Below, one piece after another: positions 8,956-18,012 of a DNA stretch of 64,000 nucleotides. The notes beneath the pieces were generated by a model. The model was not told where the DNA came from and searched no databases. It saw only the letters and a program-made list of their open reading frames with translations. Source of the DNA: Thermoanaerobacterium sp. CMT5567-10 (GTDB lineage: Bacteria > Bacillota > Thermoanaerobacteria > Thermoanaerobacterales > Thermoanaerobacteraceae); contig NZ_CP130558.2 in NCBI RefSeq assembly GCF_030534315.2, positions 1,168,501 through 1,232,500 on the forward strand, read 5' to 3'. Each line of letters opens with the position of its first letter. The first letter of the stretch is position 1. Both the position numbers and the translations under genes were made by a program.

Positions 8956-10078
8956 ATTTATCTCCCCAAGAAATAATTTTTATTCCCAAATCATCTAATT
9001 TTCTTTTTGTCTCTTCTTCCAATGGCTCTTTATTTGTATAAAATATAATTACATTTTGATGCAAATTAATATTTGACAGTGTAAATACAGTTTTTTCATC
9101 AACATATGGTGTAATTATCGCCAATGTAGACTCTCTAGAAACACGTCTTATATTATTCAATAGTTTTTCATTGAAATCACTATCATAAGTCGGAAACAAT
9201 TTAAGAGTCAATAATTTAAAAATACTAAAATCTTTTATGCTTTTACATCTTGCCAAAAGCTTGTTTGATTCATAATCGATAAGGCTTACAGGTACACTAT
9301 TGGAAAGGCAATATTTTGCAATGGAAAGTACACACTCTGCAGTTTTTTCGTCTATCATTCCATTATAGTCTTCTCTGTAATGCTGTCTATACAAATCCCA
9401 TATTATAAAAACTTCATTTGATGCTGTATATTCATATTCTTTTACATACAATTTCTGTAGTTTTGCAGATATTCGCCAATGAACCCTTTTGAGGCTATCA
9501 CCGTCAATGTATTCTCTTAAATTTGATAAGTTCGTATAATCTTCGTACTGCTTATTTTTACCTTCAGCTCTACCTATTTCCGCAATTGCAGGCAGCTCAA
9601 TCGAAATGTCGTATACGTTGGGATATACAATTATCTTATGCTTTTTATTAAACGTCTTTTTAACCTCAAATATGCCAAAAGGGTCCCTTAATTTTATTTT
9701 AACAGGACCTATCTTATATATTCCCCTTCTTTTACACTCGATGCTTCTTTTTATTGCTTTCTTTTGAAACGGACTTAAATTCGTCGTTATGGGAAAAAAG
9801 CTTTCATTTTTTTCATCAATAGCTATAAATATCAAAGGTAAAAATCCTTCATTTTTAATTTTTATCTTATATCTAATTTTCTCTCCAACATGGATTTCAG
9901 CCTCTTTTATATCCACTTTTAGCTTGATTGATGCTCTGCCTATCATGGAATATAAAATGCTTAATAATAATATCGATGAAAGAGCAAAGAAGATGTAATA
10001 AAGTATTTCTCCCCCAGTAAATAATGCAAACAGAAAAGATACTGTTGTAAATGACAATAAAAGAAAAAAACTACGCAT
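8921..10078 (-). CDS. DUF58 domain protein
   Basis: 385 aa. Two membrane helices lie in the first 50 residues. The DUF58 signature is in the middle (YIDGDSLKRVHWRISAK), followed by a VWA-like region (EVFIIWDLYR). Proteins of this kind are coupled to MoxR AAA+ ATPases and are thought to help assemble or mature cell-surface complexes. It overlaps moxR by 8 bases and tgpA by 35 bases, so the three genes form one operon. Confidence 0.85.
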   Translation of the reverse strand: MRSFFLLLSFTTVSFLFALFTGGEILYYIFFALSSILLLSILYSMIGRASIKLKVDIKEAEIHVGEKIRYKIKIKNEGFLPLIFIAIDEKNESFFPITTNLSPFQKKAIKRSIECKRRGIYKIGPVKIKLRDPFGIFEVKKTFNKKHKIIVYPNVYDISIELPAIAEIGRAEGKNKQYEDYTNLSNLREYIDGDSLKRVHWRISAKLQKLYVKEYEYTASNEVFIIWDLYRQHYREDYNGMIDEKTAECVLSIAKYCLSNSVPVSLIDYESNKLLARCKSIKDFSIFKLLTLKLFPTYDSDFNEKLLNNIRRVSRESTLAIITPYVDEKTVFTLSNINLHQNVIIFYTNKEPLEEETKRKLDDLGIKIISWGDKYEDIRKKVQYI

Positions 10079-11009
10079 ATTTCTTTACCACCGGAACTTT
10101 TGTCCCATTCAAGATATCTTTTATCACACTTCTCTCATCAAGGTTATTAAATCTAGCTTCATTTTTTAATATTATTCTGTGTGACAAAACTGGCACGCTT
10201 AAATATTTCACATCATCAGGCAGAACATAATTGCGTCCTTCTATAAAAGCCTTTGCTTGCGACGCCTTCATCAAACTAATTGCCGCCCTCGGACTTGCTC
10301 CCAGAAGCACAGTTGATAAATTTCTAGTATTGTTGACTATCGTAATAATATAATCAAGAATGCTGTCATCAACATAGACAGACTTTACTTCATCTTGCAT
10401 TTTTAATATTTCCATTATCGACACAACAGGCTTTAAATTTTCAAGAGGATCTAACGCCTCAAACCTTTTAAGCATCTCAATCTCATGTTTAATATCTGGA
10501 TATCCTAAATTGACTTTAATCATGAATCTATCTAGCTGTGCTTCGGGAAGCCTAAATGTACCATCGTATTCAATAGGGTTTTGTGTGGCGATTACCATAA
10601 AAGGACGAGGCAACATGTAAGTCTTTCCATCTACTGTAACCTGCCTTTCCTCCATTGCCTCCAAAAGGCTTGATTGTGTCTTAGGTGATGTTCTGTTTAT
10701 CTCATCAGCCAGCAATATTTGACTCATTATGGGTCCTTGTTTAAACTCAAATACTCCTTTTTCCGGATTGTATATAGAAACACCAATAACATCAGATGGC
10801 AATAGATCCGGCGTAAATTGGATTCTCTTAAAATCAGCATTAATTGACTTCGCCAATGCTTTAACTAACGATGTCTTCCCGACTCCTGGAACATCTTCTA
10901 TGAGAACATGTCCACCAGATAAGAGTGCCACCAACACCAATTTCACTTCTTCTGTTTTGCCTATTATCACTTTGTTTATATTGTCAATAATTTTAATTAT
11001 CGTTTCCAT
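10071..11009 (-). CDS. MoxR-family AAA+ ATPase
   Basis: 312 aa AAA+ ATPase with Walker A GVPGVGKTS, Walker B LLADEINR, sensor 1 MVIATQNP and the MoxR phrase LPEAQLDRF. It probably acts as a chaperone for the DUF58/transglutaminase partners. The frame extends to 11045, but GGAGG at 11013-11018 fits the ATG at 11009. Confidence 0.9.
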   Translation of the reverse strand: METIIKIIDNINKVIIGKTEEVKLVLVALLSGGHVLIEDVPGVGKTSLVKALAKSINADFKRIQFTPDLLPSDVIGVSIYNPEKGVFEFKQGPIMSQILLADEINRTSPKTQSSLLEAMEERQVTVDGKTYMLPRPFMVIATQNPIEYDGTFRLPEAQLDRFMIKVNLGYPDIKHEIEMLKRFEALDPLENLKPVVSIMEILKMQDEVKSVYVDDSILDYIITIVNNTRNLSTVLLGASPRAAISLMKASQAKAFIEGRNYVLPDDVKYLSVPVLSHRIILKNEARFNNLDERSVIKDILNGTKVPVVKKYA

Positions 11010-11125
11010 AATTCCTCCATAGTTTTTAATATCTGTAATACACAAATATTTTATCCAAATTATATAGTTTCTTTACTATAAGTATACAAAAAAAATTTTC
11101 CTTAAACAAGGATGTAGAAATTCAA

Positions 11126-11800
11126 TCATGATTTTTCTTTAAAATATCTAAGAACGCCTTTAAATATAGCCCATGCAATTTTATACTGGTATTTTTCGTC
11201 ATTTAAAAGTTTCTCTTCTTCCGGATTGGACATAAAACCGCACTCGATAATGACAGCAGGCATCTTTGCATGTCTCAATATATAAAAAGTGCTTGTTTCT
11301 TTTGCCATCCTGTCGTTATTAGGATCTAAAGTTTTTTTCAATTCGTCTTGTATTATCTCTGCCAGCAGCTTACCTTCTTTTGAATTTTTTTGATAAAAAA
11401 CCTGTGCACCTTTATATTTAGGATCGGGAAAACTATTAAGATGAATGCTTAACAAAATATCTCCTTTTACGTCATTGCCAGCATACACCCTGTTTTTTAA
11501 ATCTTTAATTATATCGCTATCAGTTAATGTATCGTCTTCCCTCGTCATAAGTGCTATACCACCGCTTTCTTCTATTAGATTCTTAAGTTTTGAAGCTATT
11601 TCCAGGTTAAGCTCATCTTCATCTTTTCCATATTTTCCAGGCTTACCAGGGTCATTTCCTCCGTGCCCAGCATCGATTATCACTATTCTATTCATTACAG
11701 GAATATAATTTATAATTTCAATTGACTTATTCAAAAAACTGATAACGAAGACAAGTAGAAGTATCAAGCCGGAAAGTAGCAAGTATGTATTAGGTTTCAT
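11126..11800 (-). CDS. cwlD: N-acetylmuramoyl-L-alanine amidase, germination type
   Basis: Amidase_3 enzyme that cleaves the peptide from muramic acid. An N-terminal membrane/signal helix (about residues 6-24) precedes IIDAGHGGNDPG (zinc His), then HLNSF (second zinc His) and IIECGFMSN (catalytic Glu). At 224 aa with a single anchor it matches CwlD, which with PdaA makes muramic-delta-lactam in spore cortex. AAGGAG fits the ATG at 11800 better than the one at 11806. Confidence 0.85.
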   Translation of the reverse strand: MKPNTYLLLSGLILLLVFVISFLNKSIEIINYIPVMNRIVIIDAGHGGNDPGKPGKYGKDEDELNLEIASKLKNLIEESGGIALMTREDDTLTDSDIIKDLKNRVYAGNDVKGDILLSIHLNSFPDPKYKGAQVFYQKNSKEGKLLAEIIQDELKKTLDPNNDRMAKETSTFYILRHAKMPAVIIECGFMSNPEEEKLLNDEKYQYKIAWAIFKGVLRYFKEKS

Positions 11801-11926
11801 CCACATTACTCCTTCATGTTTTTACTGGATATGATTAATCACATTATAAAATATTCAGATTTCAATATAACTATGTCACCATAAGATTTAAATTACATAT
11901 TATGAATAGGGAAAGGAGGAATCAAT

Positions 11927-12838
11927 ATGATTACTTTAGAGTTTACGTATATTGTAAAGTCAGGTGATACTCTATTTTCAATTGCTAAGAAATTTAATAC
12001 TTCTGTCGAATCGATAATATCGAGAAACAATATTGTAAATCCATCCCTTATATACCCCGGTCAAACTCTCATAATACCTGTTACCGGAGTATACTATACA
12101 GTAATGCCAGGTGATACAGTTTATATGATAGGACAAAAGTTTGACGTTCCATATGAATCTATAATTTATGTAAATAACATACTATATCCCTATACAATAT
12201 ATCCCGGACAAATGCTATTCATACCTGGTGCTAATAAACTTATGCAAACTGAGCCAGAAACAAATCAAATGTACTCTACCCCACCGATGACTCCAATAGG
12301 AGAGTACAACATGCCGCCATCAATACCTACAACGCAACATATGCCTTGTCCAACCTATTATGTTGTACAGCCAGGAGATACTTTATGGAGTATATCAAAT
12401 AGATTCGGCATTTCATTAGATGAGATATTAAGGACAAATTATTTTGCAGATCCTAATATGATCTACCCGGGTCAAACTATCATCATCCCATGTCCATCAA
12501 AGGCTGTACCTATGCCACCTTCACCACCTGTATATGAACATCCAAAGGAAGGCAGAATGGTATACGTAGTAAAACCCGGTGATACTCTTTATACAATCGC
12601 TATGAGATTCAATACAACTGTAGATGCTATCCTGAGGGCTAATCCTGATATCCAAAATCCTTCACTTATTTACCCGGGACAGAGAATAATAATACCTGTT
12701 GTAAAAGAATCTGAAAATAATGACAATCCTCAAGCACAGAGTGAAAGTAAATCAGAAAAAGGAAGTGAAAAAACAGATGAAAATAGAGAGGAAAAAGCCA
12801 GTGAAGATAACGATGAAAAAGGAAAGACCATCCAATAA
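11927..12838 (+). CDS. Protein with four LysM domains
   Basis: 303 aa made of four LysM repeats, each with a YxVxxGDTLxxIA-type start and a YPGQxxIIP-type end, at about residues 6-50, 53-98, 142-187 and 210-256. A proline-rich linker (about 105-140) separates pairs. The end is a Glu/Lys/Ser-rich tail. No signal peptide or catalytic domain is present, so it may be a spore-coat or cortex-binding protein, as leaderless multi-LysM proteins often are. AAAGGAGG precedes the ATG. It is one of the few plus-strand chromosomal genes here. Confidence 0.8.
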   Translation: MITLEFTYIVKSGDTLFSIAKKFNTSVESIISRNNIVNPSLIYPGQTLIIPVTGVYYTVMPGDTVYMIGQKFDVPYESIIYVNNILYPYTIYPGQMLFIPGANKLMQTEPETNQMYSTPPMTPIGEYNMPPSIPTTQHMPCPTYYVVQPGDTLWSISNRFGISLDEILRTNYFADPNMIYPGQTIIIPCPSKAVPMPPSPPVYEHPKEGRMVYVVKPGDTLYTIAMRFNTTVDAILRANPDIQNPSLIYPGQRIIIPVVKESENNDNPQAQSESKSEKGSEKTDENREEKASEDNDEKGKTIQ

Positions 12839-12854
12839 CTGGATGGCCTTTTTT
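12826..12854. terminator. Shared terminator of lysM gene and trxB
   Basis: CCATCCA (12828-12834) pairs with TGGATGG (12840-12846), followed by six T on the plus strand. It spans the stop codon of the LysM gene and lies just past the trxB stop, so it can serve both convergent genes. Confidence 0.75.
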
Positions 12855-13764
12855 ACTCCAAACTATCTATATATTTTTCTGCCACATAAGCTGCAATAGC
12901 ACCATCTGCAGTAGCTGTTACTACCTGCCTCAATGTCTTTTTTCTGACATCTCCTGCAGCAAAAACACCCGGTATATTTGTTTTCATGTCTTCATCAGTT
13001 AATATATAACCATACTCATCTGTATCTACAACACCTTTTACTAAATCAGAATTCGGGCTTAAACCTATAGCAATAAACACGCCGTCAACCTTTAGAGTAC
13101 TTTCTTCATTCGTCTTGACATTTTTTAAAATTAGTCCTTCAACACCGTATTCTCCTTGTATGTCCTTAACAACAGTATCCCAAATGAATTCTATTTTAGG
13201 ATTTGCAAATGCTCTATCTTGAAGAGTTTTTGAAGCTCTCAGCTTATCTCTTCTATGAATAACATAAACCTTTTTTGCAAATTTAGTCAAATAATTGGAG
13301 TCCTCCATGGCAGTATCTCCACCACCTACAACTGCAACTACCTGATCTTTATAAAAGGCACCGTCGCAAGTAGCACAATATGAAACACCAGAGCCTCTGA
13401 ATTTTCTCTCTTTATCAAAGCCTAATTCTTTAGGTGTTGCTCCTGTGGCCAGTATTATTGCTTTTGCCTCATATGTCTTTTTATTTGTGGTTACCTTTTT
13501 TACTTTGCCTGTTATATCAAGGCCTACAACCTCTTCATTGTAAATCTGCAGTCCATATCTTTTTGCCTGCGCTTCCATTTTATTTATTAGGTCAGGACCG
13601 CTGATTCCGTCGAAGCCTGGATAGTTCTCTATCTCATATGTTGTTACAATTTGGCCTCCTACATACATCTGCTCTATCATAACAGTATCTAACTTAGATC
13701 TGCATGCATAGAGTCCTGCAGCAAGTCCTGCTGGCCCACCACCCAGTATGATCAGATCGTACAT
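12853..13764 (-). CDS. trxB: Thioredoxin reductase
   Basis: NADPH-dependent flavoenzyme that reduces thioredoxin. FAD-binding GGGPAGLAAG lies at the start, the redox-active CATCDG in the middle, the NADPH motif GGGDTAMED after it, and the C-terminal FAD site GVFAAGDVR. Length about 303 aa is normal. The frame opens at 13791, but AGGAG at 13774-13778 and family alignment fit the ATG at 13764 (MYDLIILG). A long perfect hairpin lies just upstream (separate entry). Confidence 0.93.
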   Translation of the reverse strand: MYDLIILGGGPAGLAAGLYACRSKLDTVMIEQMYVGGQIVTTYEIENYPGFDGISGPDLINKMEAQAKRYGLQIYNEEVVGLDITGKVKKVTTNKKTYEAKAIILATGATPKELGFDKERKFRGSGVSYCATCDGAFYKDQVVAVVGGGDTAMEDSNYLTKFAKKVYVIHRRDKLRASKTLQDRAFANPKIEFIWDTVVKDIQGEYGVEGLILKNVKTNEESTLKVDGVFIAIGLSPNSDLVKGVVDTDEYGYILTDEDMKTNIPGVFAAGDVRKKTLRQVVTATADGAIAAYVAEKYIDSLE

Positions 13765-13786
13765 ACAATAATCACTCCTATCACAA

Positions 13787-13827
13787 TACAATAATGGAAG
13801 TAGTTCAATACTACTTCCATTATTGTA
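13787..13827. promoter_or_regulatory. 17-bp perfect hairpin in the trxB leader
   Basis: A perfect inverted repeat (13787-13803 with 13811-13827, seven-base loop) lies between the coat gene and trxB, ending about eight bases before the trxB ribosome site. In the minus direction no T run follows it, so it is not a standard terminator for the coat gene. In the plus direction it is followed by CCATATTTTTTT. Confidence 0.6.
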
Positions 13828-13843
13828 CCATATTTTTTTGATT

Positions 13844-14119
13844 TTACATAACGCCGGCTGGTTGTCTAAATTTATTTTTCGTCTCCTGTATTTCTTGCAT
13901 TTGTGCCGGCTTTACTGAGTACCAACCTCTTTGATTAATAGCATTCCATACTTGCTTTTGCTCTTCAAATGTTGAATTTAAAGCATTAATAAAATCCTTT
14001 TTAAGACTTTCATTGGCGGCCTCAGTTGCTGCATGTGAAAGTACATCGATAGCAAGTTTGTAATCGCCCAGCACTCCCATCATAATGTCTTTATCTGTTA
14101 TACCTGTATTACTTATCAT
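13844..14119 (-). CDS. Spore coat protein, CotF family
   Basis: 91 aa, helical, with GITDKDIMMGVLGDYK near the start, the pattern of CotF-like coat proteins and their ferritin-like fold. The end (KPAQMQEIQ to RQPAGVM) is also typical. AGGAGGTG precedes the ATG. It follows another coat gene by 12 bases, so the two are co-transcribed in the mother cell. Confidence 0.8.
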   Translation of the reverse strand: MISNTGITDKDIMMGVLGDYKLAIDVLSHAATEAANESLKKDFINALNSTFEEQKQVWNAINQRGWYSVKPAQMQEIQETKNKFRQPAGVM

Positions 14120-14131
14120 ATGTACACCTCC

Positions 14132-14317
14132 TTATTCTAAGTTTTTCATGATAGAGTTAAAATTATTTTGACATCTACTAGCTAAATTCTGGCAAAGTGC
14201 TTTTAGTTGCTGATCCTTAAGCCTCGTCGCACCATCGTTCAAACACTTTACCATATGATCTTGAAGCGAAAGCACATCATCTAGATACATCAATTCTTTG
14301 CTTGTTATCTGTGGCAA
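14132..14317 (-). CDS. Small spore coat protein (CotF-like partner)
   Basis: About 61 aa, starting PQITSKELMYLDDVLS and containing two conserved Cys. Small proteins of this type are found paired with CotF-family genes in clostridia. An ATG-started frame opens at 14359, but a strong AGGAGG lies at 14325-14330, inside that longer frame, with TTG at 14317 seven bases after it. I take TTG as the true start. Confidence 0.72.
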   Translation of the reverse strand: MPQITSKELMYLDDVLSLQDHMVKCLNDGATRLKDQQLKALCQNLASRCQNNFNSIMKNLE

Positions 14318-14401
14318 TTCAATTCCTCCTTTCATAAGTTTCAAATTTAATATGCGCATATGAAAAAAAAATATACGGCAACGCCATATATTTTTAAATT
14401 C

Positions 14402-14716
14402 TCATTTGATATATCCTTTTCTCTTCAATTTCTCGATATGCTCATTCAATTTTTCATCAATATTTATACTATATTGATCCTCCAAGACAAACATCATAGA
14501 CACAGCTACTTGTGCAACATCTAGAAGTTCTTCTGAGATTTTCTCTGCCACATCTTTATTAGACATCGTTATATTTTCTCCATTTAATCCCCTGAATTTT
14601 CCTATTGCCTGTGCTAACTCCCCCGCTTCTTCCATAAGCTTCAATGCGGTAGACTCCAAGGAAGGCTTAAGATTATTAAGTTGAGGTAAACTTATAGCTT
14701 TATACTTTGTCTCCAT
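14402..14716 (-). CDS. MazG-like nucleotide pyrophosphohydrolase
   Basis: 104 aa all-alpha NTP pyrophosphohydrolase. The EExxE-type metal site is seen in KLMEEAGELAQAI and the second EExxD site in SEELLDVAQV. Single-domain MazG-like enzymes clean up non-canonical or excess dNTPs. It starts 12 bases after the thyX stop with AAGGTGG before the ATG, so a joint role with ThyX in pyrimidine nucleotide balance is plausible. Confidence 0.82.
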   Translation of the reverse strand: METKYKAISLPQLNNLKPSLESTALKLMEEAGELAQAIGKFRGLNGENITMSNKDVAEKISEELLDVAQVAVSMMFVLEDQYSINIDEKLNEHIEKLKRKGYIK

Positions 14717-14728
14717 ATCATCACCACC

Positions 14729-16246
14729 TTACGATTGTTTCCTTCTGGCTAAAAACTTTGATACTTCAGGTGTTTTTTCTTTAATGATATCAAGCATTTT
14801 ATATGAAATATTTCTTATATCCCACTGGGCTTCCGGTGTACATCTTAAATTAGCAAAATGGTCAAATGCCCACAGATCTGTATCCATCAATACAATCCTT
14901 CTATGCGCATTTGTAACGACATAAGGACATACATTAGGTAATTTTTCAGACAACTCCATGTACAATTTTTCAGATTCATCAATTGCCTTTTTTAATACAT
15001 CAACACATCCAGCTTTTTCGACATTGGACGGTACAGTATATCCATTTTCAACTGTAGGCTTATAAGCATTGAAATTAATCATTCTGTGCCTAAGCAATTG
15101 ATGCCATGCCGCTTCACTTACTTTTAACTGAAATTTATACCTTACAGCTCTAAAAGGTTCTATCAGATGATCAAACTGATCCATCTTTGATGCTGCAGAT
15201 TCTACTATATAAGCCTTTTCTTCTCTGCTAAGAGCTTTAACCGTTTTTATTATTCCATCAATAGGTTTTCCAGTGTATGAAAAGAGAATATGCATTGATA
15301 GTATATCAAGAAATGTCATTTCGCCGTTCTTACCTGTATAATCAATCAGCTTAACATCTGATGTTTCTGAATTATCGTTAAAATTATAGCCCTTAGCTAT
15401 TTTCTCCATATCTTTATTAACAGCCAATTGATATTTTGACGGGCTTAAATGTCTCATCATGCTTGGTGCTATTTTTTCTGCTTCATTTATGATATTCTCT
15501 GCTAATATTTCCGCTTCTTTCGTGCCATGAGATTGCAGTTTTCTTATTATATCTTGTAAGTCAAGAGCATTTAACGCGACAGCAAAGCTGGTTTTAGCAG
15601 ACAACAAGAGTGCATATCGAGCATCTTCAAAAGCTATTTTGCTTATTCTATTTATGTAGGCTTTGTCACTTTCATGCTCATTCCTCTCGACAGTTGACTT
15701 CAAAAATTCTGTAAGTTCAGCTACAAGTGCTTCATATGCATCAAAAGAAATATTCCAGACTTTTATAAACTTTTCCTTTAAATCCGGATAATCATCAAGT
15801 TCTGGAGGAATCATAAACCTGTCTCTGGTTGGTCTTTGATATCTTTGGCTCCATTCAATAAACGAAGGCCTTTTATTCATCAGTTCAATGTCACCAGATA
15901 AGTATCTAGAAGTATCCTCTATGCACAAATGCATCAAATTCTGTTCTGCTATAGAAGAATGTCCAAACTTTTCTACCCACTTTTCATGAAAAGCCTTGGC
16001 TTTCTGTATCGCCACATCCATCGGAATTTCAGAAGTTGTAAGAAAATCATTTATATCAAGATCGCCTGATGTTAGAGACTCTAATATATTTAACCTCCAG
16101 CTAGTATCCTTCCTGCTTACTTTAGAATTGATGGGAGGGATTATAAACTCTGGCAGTGAATGTATAAAATAAACCGGGCCGTATAAATTCGTCACAAATT
16201 TTTTTAATAGCCTTTCTTCACCTTCCGTCAATTTTCTCATTAACAT
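14729..16246 (-). CDS. Double-length ThyX-like (FAD-dependent thymidylate synthase) protein
   Basis: 505 aa, about twice a normal ThyX (220-250 aa). The C-terminal half has the ThyX-like box RHRMINFNAYKP (about residue 388) and the late NLRCTPEAQWDIR box. The N-terminal half has a degenerate counterpart (SQRYQRPTRDRFMIPPE) and HSSIAEQ, so it looks like a tandem duplication. In classical ThyX the motif is RHRxxSxNExS; here the Ser and Glu positions are Asn and Ala, so methyl transfer to dUMP cannot be assumed. GAGAGGAG fits the ATG at 16246. Confidence 0.75.
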   Translation of the reverse strand: MLMRKLTEGEERLLKKFVTNLYGPVYFIHSLPEFIIPPINSKVSRKDTSWRLNILESLTSGDLDINDFLTTSEIPMDVAIQKAKAFHEKWVEKFGHSSIAEQNLMHLCIEDTSRYLSGDIELMNKRPSFIEWSQRYQRPTRDRFMIPPELDDYPDLKEKFIKVWNISFDAYEALVAELTEFLKSTVERNEHESDKAYINRISKIAFEDARYALLLSAKTSFAVALNALDLQDIIRKLQSHGTKEAEILAENIINEAEKIAPSMMRHLSPSKYQLAVNKDMEKIAKGYNFNDNSETSDVKLIDYTGKNGEMTFLDILSMHILFSYTGKPIDGIIKTVKALSREEKAYIVESAASKMDQFDHLIEPFRAVRYKFQLKVSEAAWHQLLRHRMINFNAYKPTVENGYTVPSNVEKAGCVDVLKKAIDESEKLYMELSEKLPNVCPYVVTNAHRRIVLMDTDLWAFDHFANLRCTPEAQWDIRNISYKMLDIIKEKTPEVSKFLARRKQS

Positions 16247-16313
16247 ATTAAAACTCCTCTCAAACTTAATTATATATAAATTATATCGTAAAAAGGGTTT
16301 TTATGGTACATTA

Positions 16314-16340
16314 AAAGGAGCTAAATGAGCTCCTTTTTTT
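16314..16340. terminator. Terminator after the tRNA-Tyr/tRNA-Lys unit
   Basis: AAAGGAGCT and AGCTCCTTT form a 9-bp stem with a five-base loop, flanked by T in both directions (seven on plus, four on minus). It lies between the tRNA pair and thyX. Confidence 0.65.
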
Positions 16341-16367
16341 GTCAATATTATTTTCAGAATATAAAAA

Positions 16368-16443
16368 TGGTGACCCATCCGCGATTCGAACGCGGGACAC
16401 CCTGCTTAAAAGGCAGGTGCTCTGCCGACTGAGCTAATGGGTC
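16368..16443 (-). tRNA. tRNA-Lys (TTT)
   Basis: Acceptor stem GACCCAT/ATGGGTC, GTTCGAATC T-loop and anticodon loop CTTTTAA giving TTT. CCA is encoded (16368-16370). Confidence 0.95.
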
Positions 16444-16448
16444 ACATT

Positions 16449-16534
16449 TGGTGGAGGGAGATGGATTCGAACCAGCGAAGGCAAATGCCAACAGATTTAC
16501 AGTCTGCCCCCTTTAGCCACTTGGGTATCCCTCC
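16449..16534 (-). tRNA. tRNA-Tyr (GTA)
   Basis: Anticodon loop CTGTAAA gives GTA. The acceptor stem is GGAGGGA/TCCCTCC, there is a long variable arm as in bacterial tRNA-Tyr, and CCA is encoded. It is five bases upstream of tRNA-Lys in the same transcript. Confidence 0.95.
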
Positions 16535-16571
16535 ACAATTATTTAACTAAGCCTTCAACAACGACTTTTTT

Positions 16572-16600
16572 ATTTTATAATAAATATTAGCAATTGTCAA
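16572..16600 (-). promoter_or_regulatory. Sigma-A promoter of the tRNA-Tyr/tRNA-Lys unit
   Basis: TTGACA (16595-16600), 17 bases, TAAAAT (16572-16577) on the minus strand, about 38 bases upstream of tRNA-Tyr. Confidence 0.75.
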
Positions 16601-16663
16601 GTATAGTAAGCTTAAAAAATCCTTACTTAACAGAATTTTTTATGTCAGCTATGATTAGGAGAA

Positions 16664-16688
16664 GAGCTGCAAAAAGCAGCCTTTTTTT
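16664..16688. terminator. Possible terminator after the alcohol dehydrogenase gene
   Basis: GCTGC-AAAAA-GCAGC followed by a T run on the plus strand. The stem is only 5 bp, and the T run is on the side away from the minus-strand gene, so the direction is doubtful. Confidence 0.35.
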
Positions 16689-16703
16689 ACTATGTTATAT
16701 TTA

Positions 16704-17885
16704 TTAAAAGCAGTTTTTGTATATGGACATTACCTCTTCTAATGACAGCTTATACGGGTCAACCTGAAATAATCCTCCCATTGTATCCATAGCATTTCTA
16801 GATAGCTTTTCTACTTCATCTTCTTTAACTCCAAAAGCTGATAAACTCAAATCTTCCATGCCTATATTCTTAATTAATTTTTTGAGACCTTTTATAAAAG
16901 ACATAGCTTGCTCTTGCTTAGTAGCACCATTTATCTCTTCGCCCATAGCTTTAGCAATGTCTACAAATCTATCAGGAACTTTCGAAGCCATAAAGCTAAA
17001 GTATGACACAGACAGCATTATAAGACCAGCTCCATGGGGTATATCAGGGTGATATGCACTTACAGCATGTTCCATTGAATGATGCGAAATACATGAAGAT
17101 AATGATTCTACTATTCCCGCTGCCGTACTTGCCCATGCCAGTGCTGTACGAGCCTCAATATTGTTTCCATTCTCAACAGCCTTTGGAAGATTCTCTGTAA
17201 TAAGACTTATAGATTGAAGTGCTAAAACATCGCTGGCAGGTTGGTTGACAACAGCAAGGTATCCTTCAACCGAATGGAAAAATGCATCCATCCCTTGATA
17301 CGCAGTAAACTTTGGCGGAATTGATACCATTAATTCAGGGTCAACTATTGAAAGTGTTGGATATGTATATTTGCACCCAAAACCAATCTTTTCATTTGTC
17401 TCTGTCTTCGTCACAACGGCCCATGGATCAGATTCTGTACCTGTACCTGCAGTTGTCGGTATAGCAACTATAGGCAATGCCCCGTTTTTCACTTCCATAC
17501 CTTTTCCGCTTCCGCCGGATACATAGTCCCAATAGTCACCAGGATTCTTAGCCATGACAGCTATAGCTTTTGATGAGTCTATGGTGCTGCCACCACCTAA
17601 TCCTATGACAAAATCACATTCATTCTCCTTTGCCAATTTTGCACCTTCTGCAACATGATCGGCTATAGGATTTGGCAATATCTTATCATACACTACATAA
17701 TCAACATTGTTTTGTTTCAAATAACTTGCTACTCTATCTAAATACCCATGCTTTCTCATGGAATTTCCGCTTCCAATCACCAGGAGAGCTTTCTTCCCAG
17801 GCAATCGGACTGTAGCTAACTTTTCAAGAGTACCAGGACCAAAAATAATTTCTGTCGGCATAAAGTATGTAAAATTAGATTTCAT
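16704..17885 (-). CDS. Iron-containing alcohol dehydrogenase
   Basis: 393 aa group III alcohol dehydrogenase. It has the NAD(P)-binding GLGGGSTIDSSKA and the metal site HHSMEHAVSAYHPDIPHGAG with its spaced histidines. It probably interconverts an aldehyde and an alcohol in fermentative NAD(P)H recycling; whether butanol, ethanol or a diol is the product cannot be told. It is monocistronic with a clear promoter. Confidence 0.88.
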   Translation of the reverse strand: MKSNFTYFMPTEIIFGPGTLEKLATVRLPGKKALLVIGSGNSMRKHGYLDRVASYLKQNNVDYVVYDKILPNPIADHVAEGAKLAKENECDFVIGLGGGSTIDSSKAIAVMAKNPGDYWDYVSGGSGKGMEVKNGALPIVAIPTTAGTGTESDPWAVVTKTETNEKIGFGCKYTYPTLSIVDPELMVSIPPKFTAYQGMDAFFHSVEGYLAVVNQPASDVLALQSISLITENLPKAVENGNNIEARTALAWASTAAGIVESLSSCISHHSMEHAVSAYHPDIPHGAGLIMLSVSYFSFMASKVPDRFVDIAKAMGEEINGATKQEQAMSFIKGLKKLIKNIGMEDLSLSAFGVKEDEVEKLSRNAMDTMGGLFQVDPYKLSLEEVMSIYKNCF

Positions 17886-17936
17886 ATAAAAACCCCCTTA
17901 ATTGGCATTTATTATAATTTTCACTACCTATAATTT

Positions 17937-17965
17937 ATTATGATATTACAAAAAGTAAAAGTCAA
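17937..17965 (-). promoter_or_regulatory. Promoter of the alcohol dehydrogenase gene
   Basis: On the minus strand TTGACT (17960-17965), 17 bases, CATAAT (17937-17942), about 50 bases upstream of the ATG. Confidence 0.7.
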
Positions 17966-18012
17966 TAAAGAGACAATATTAATTAGTTAAAAATATTAAT
18001 AAACTTTAATTT

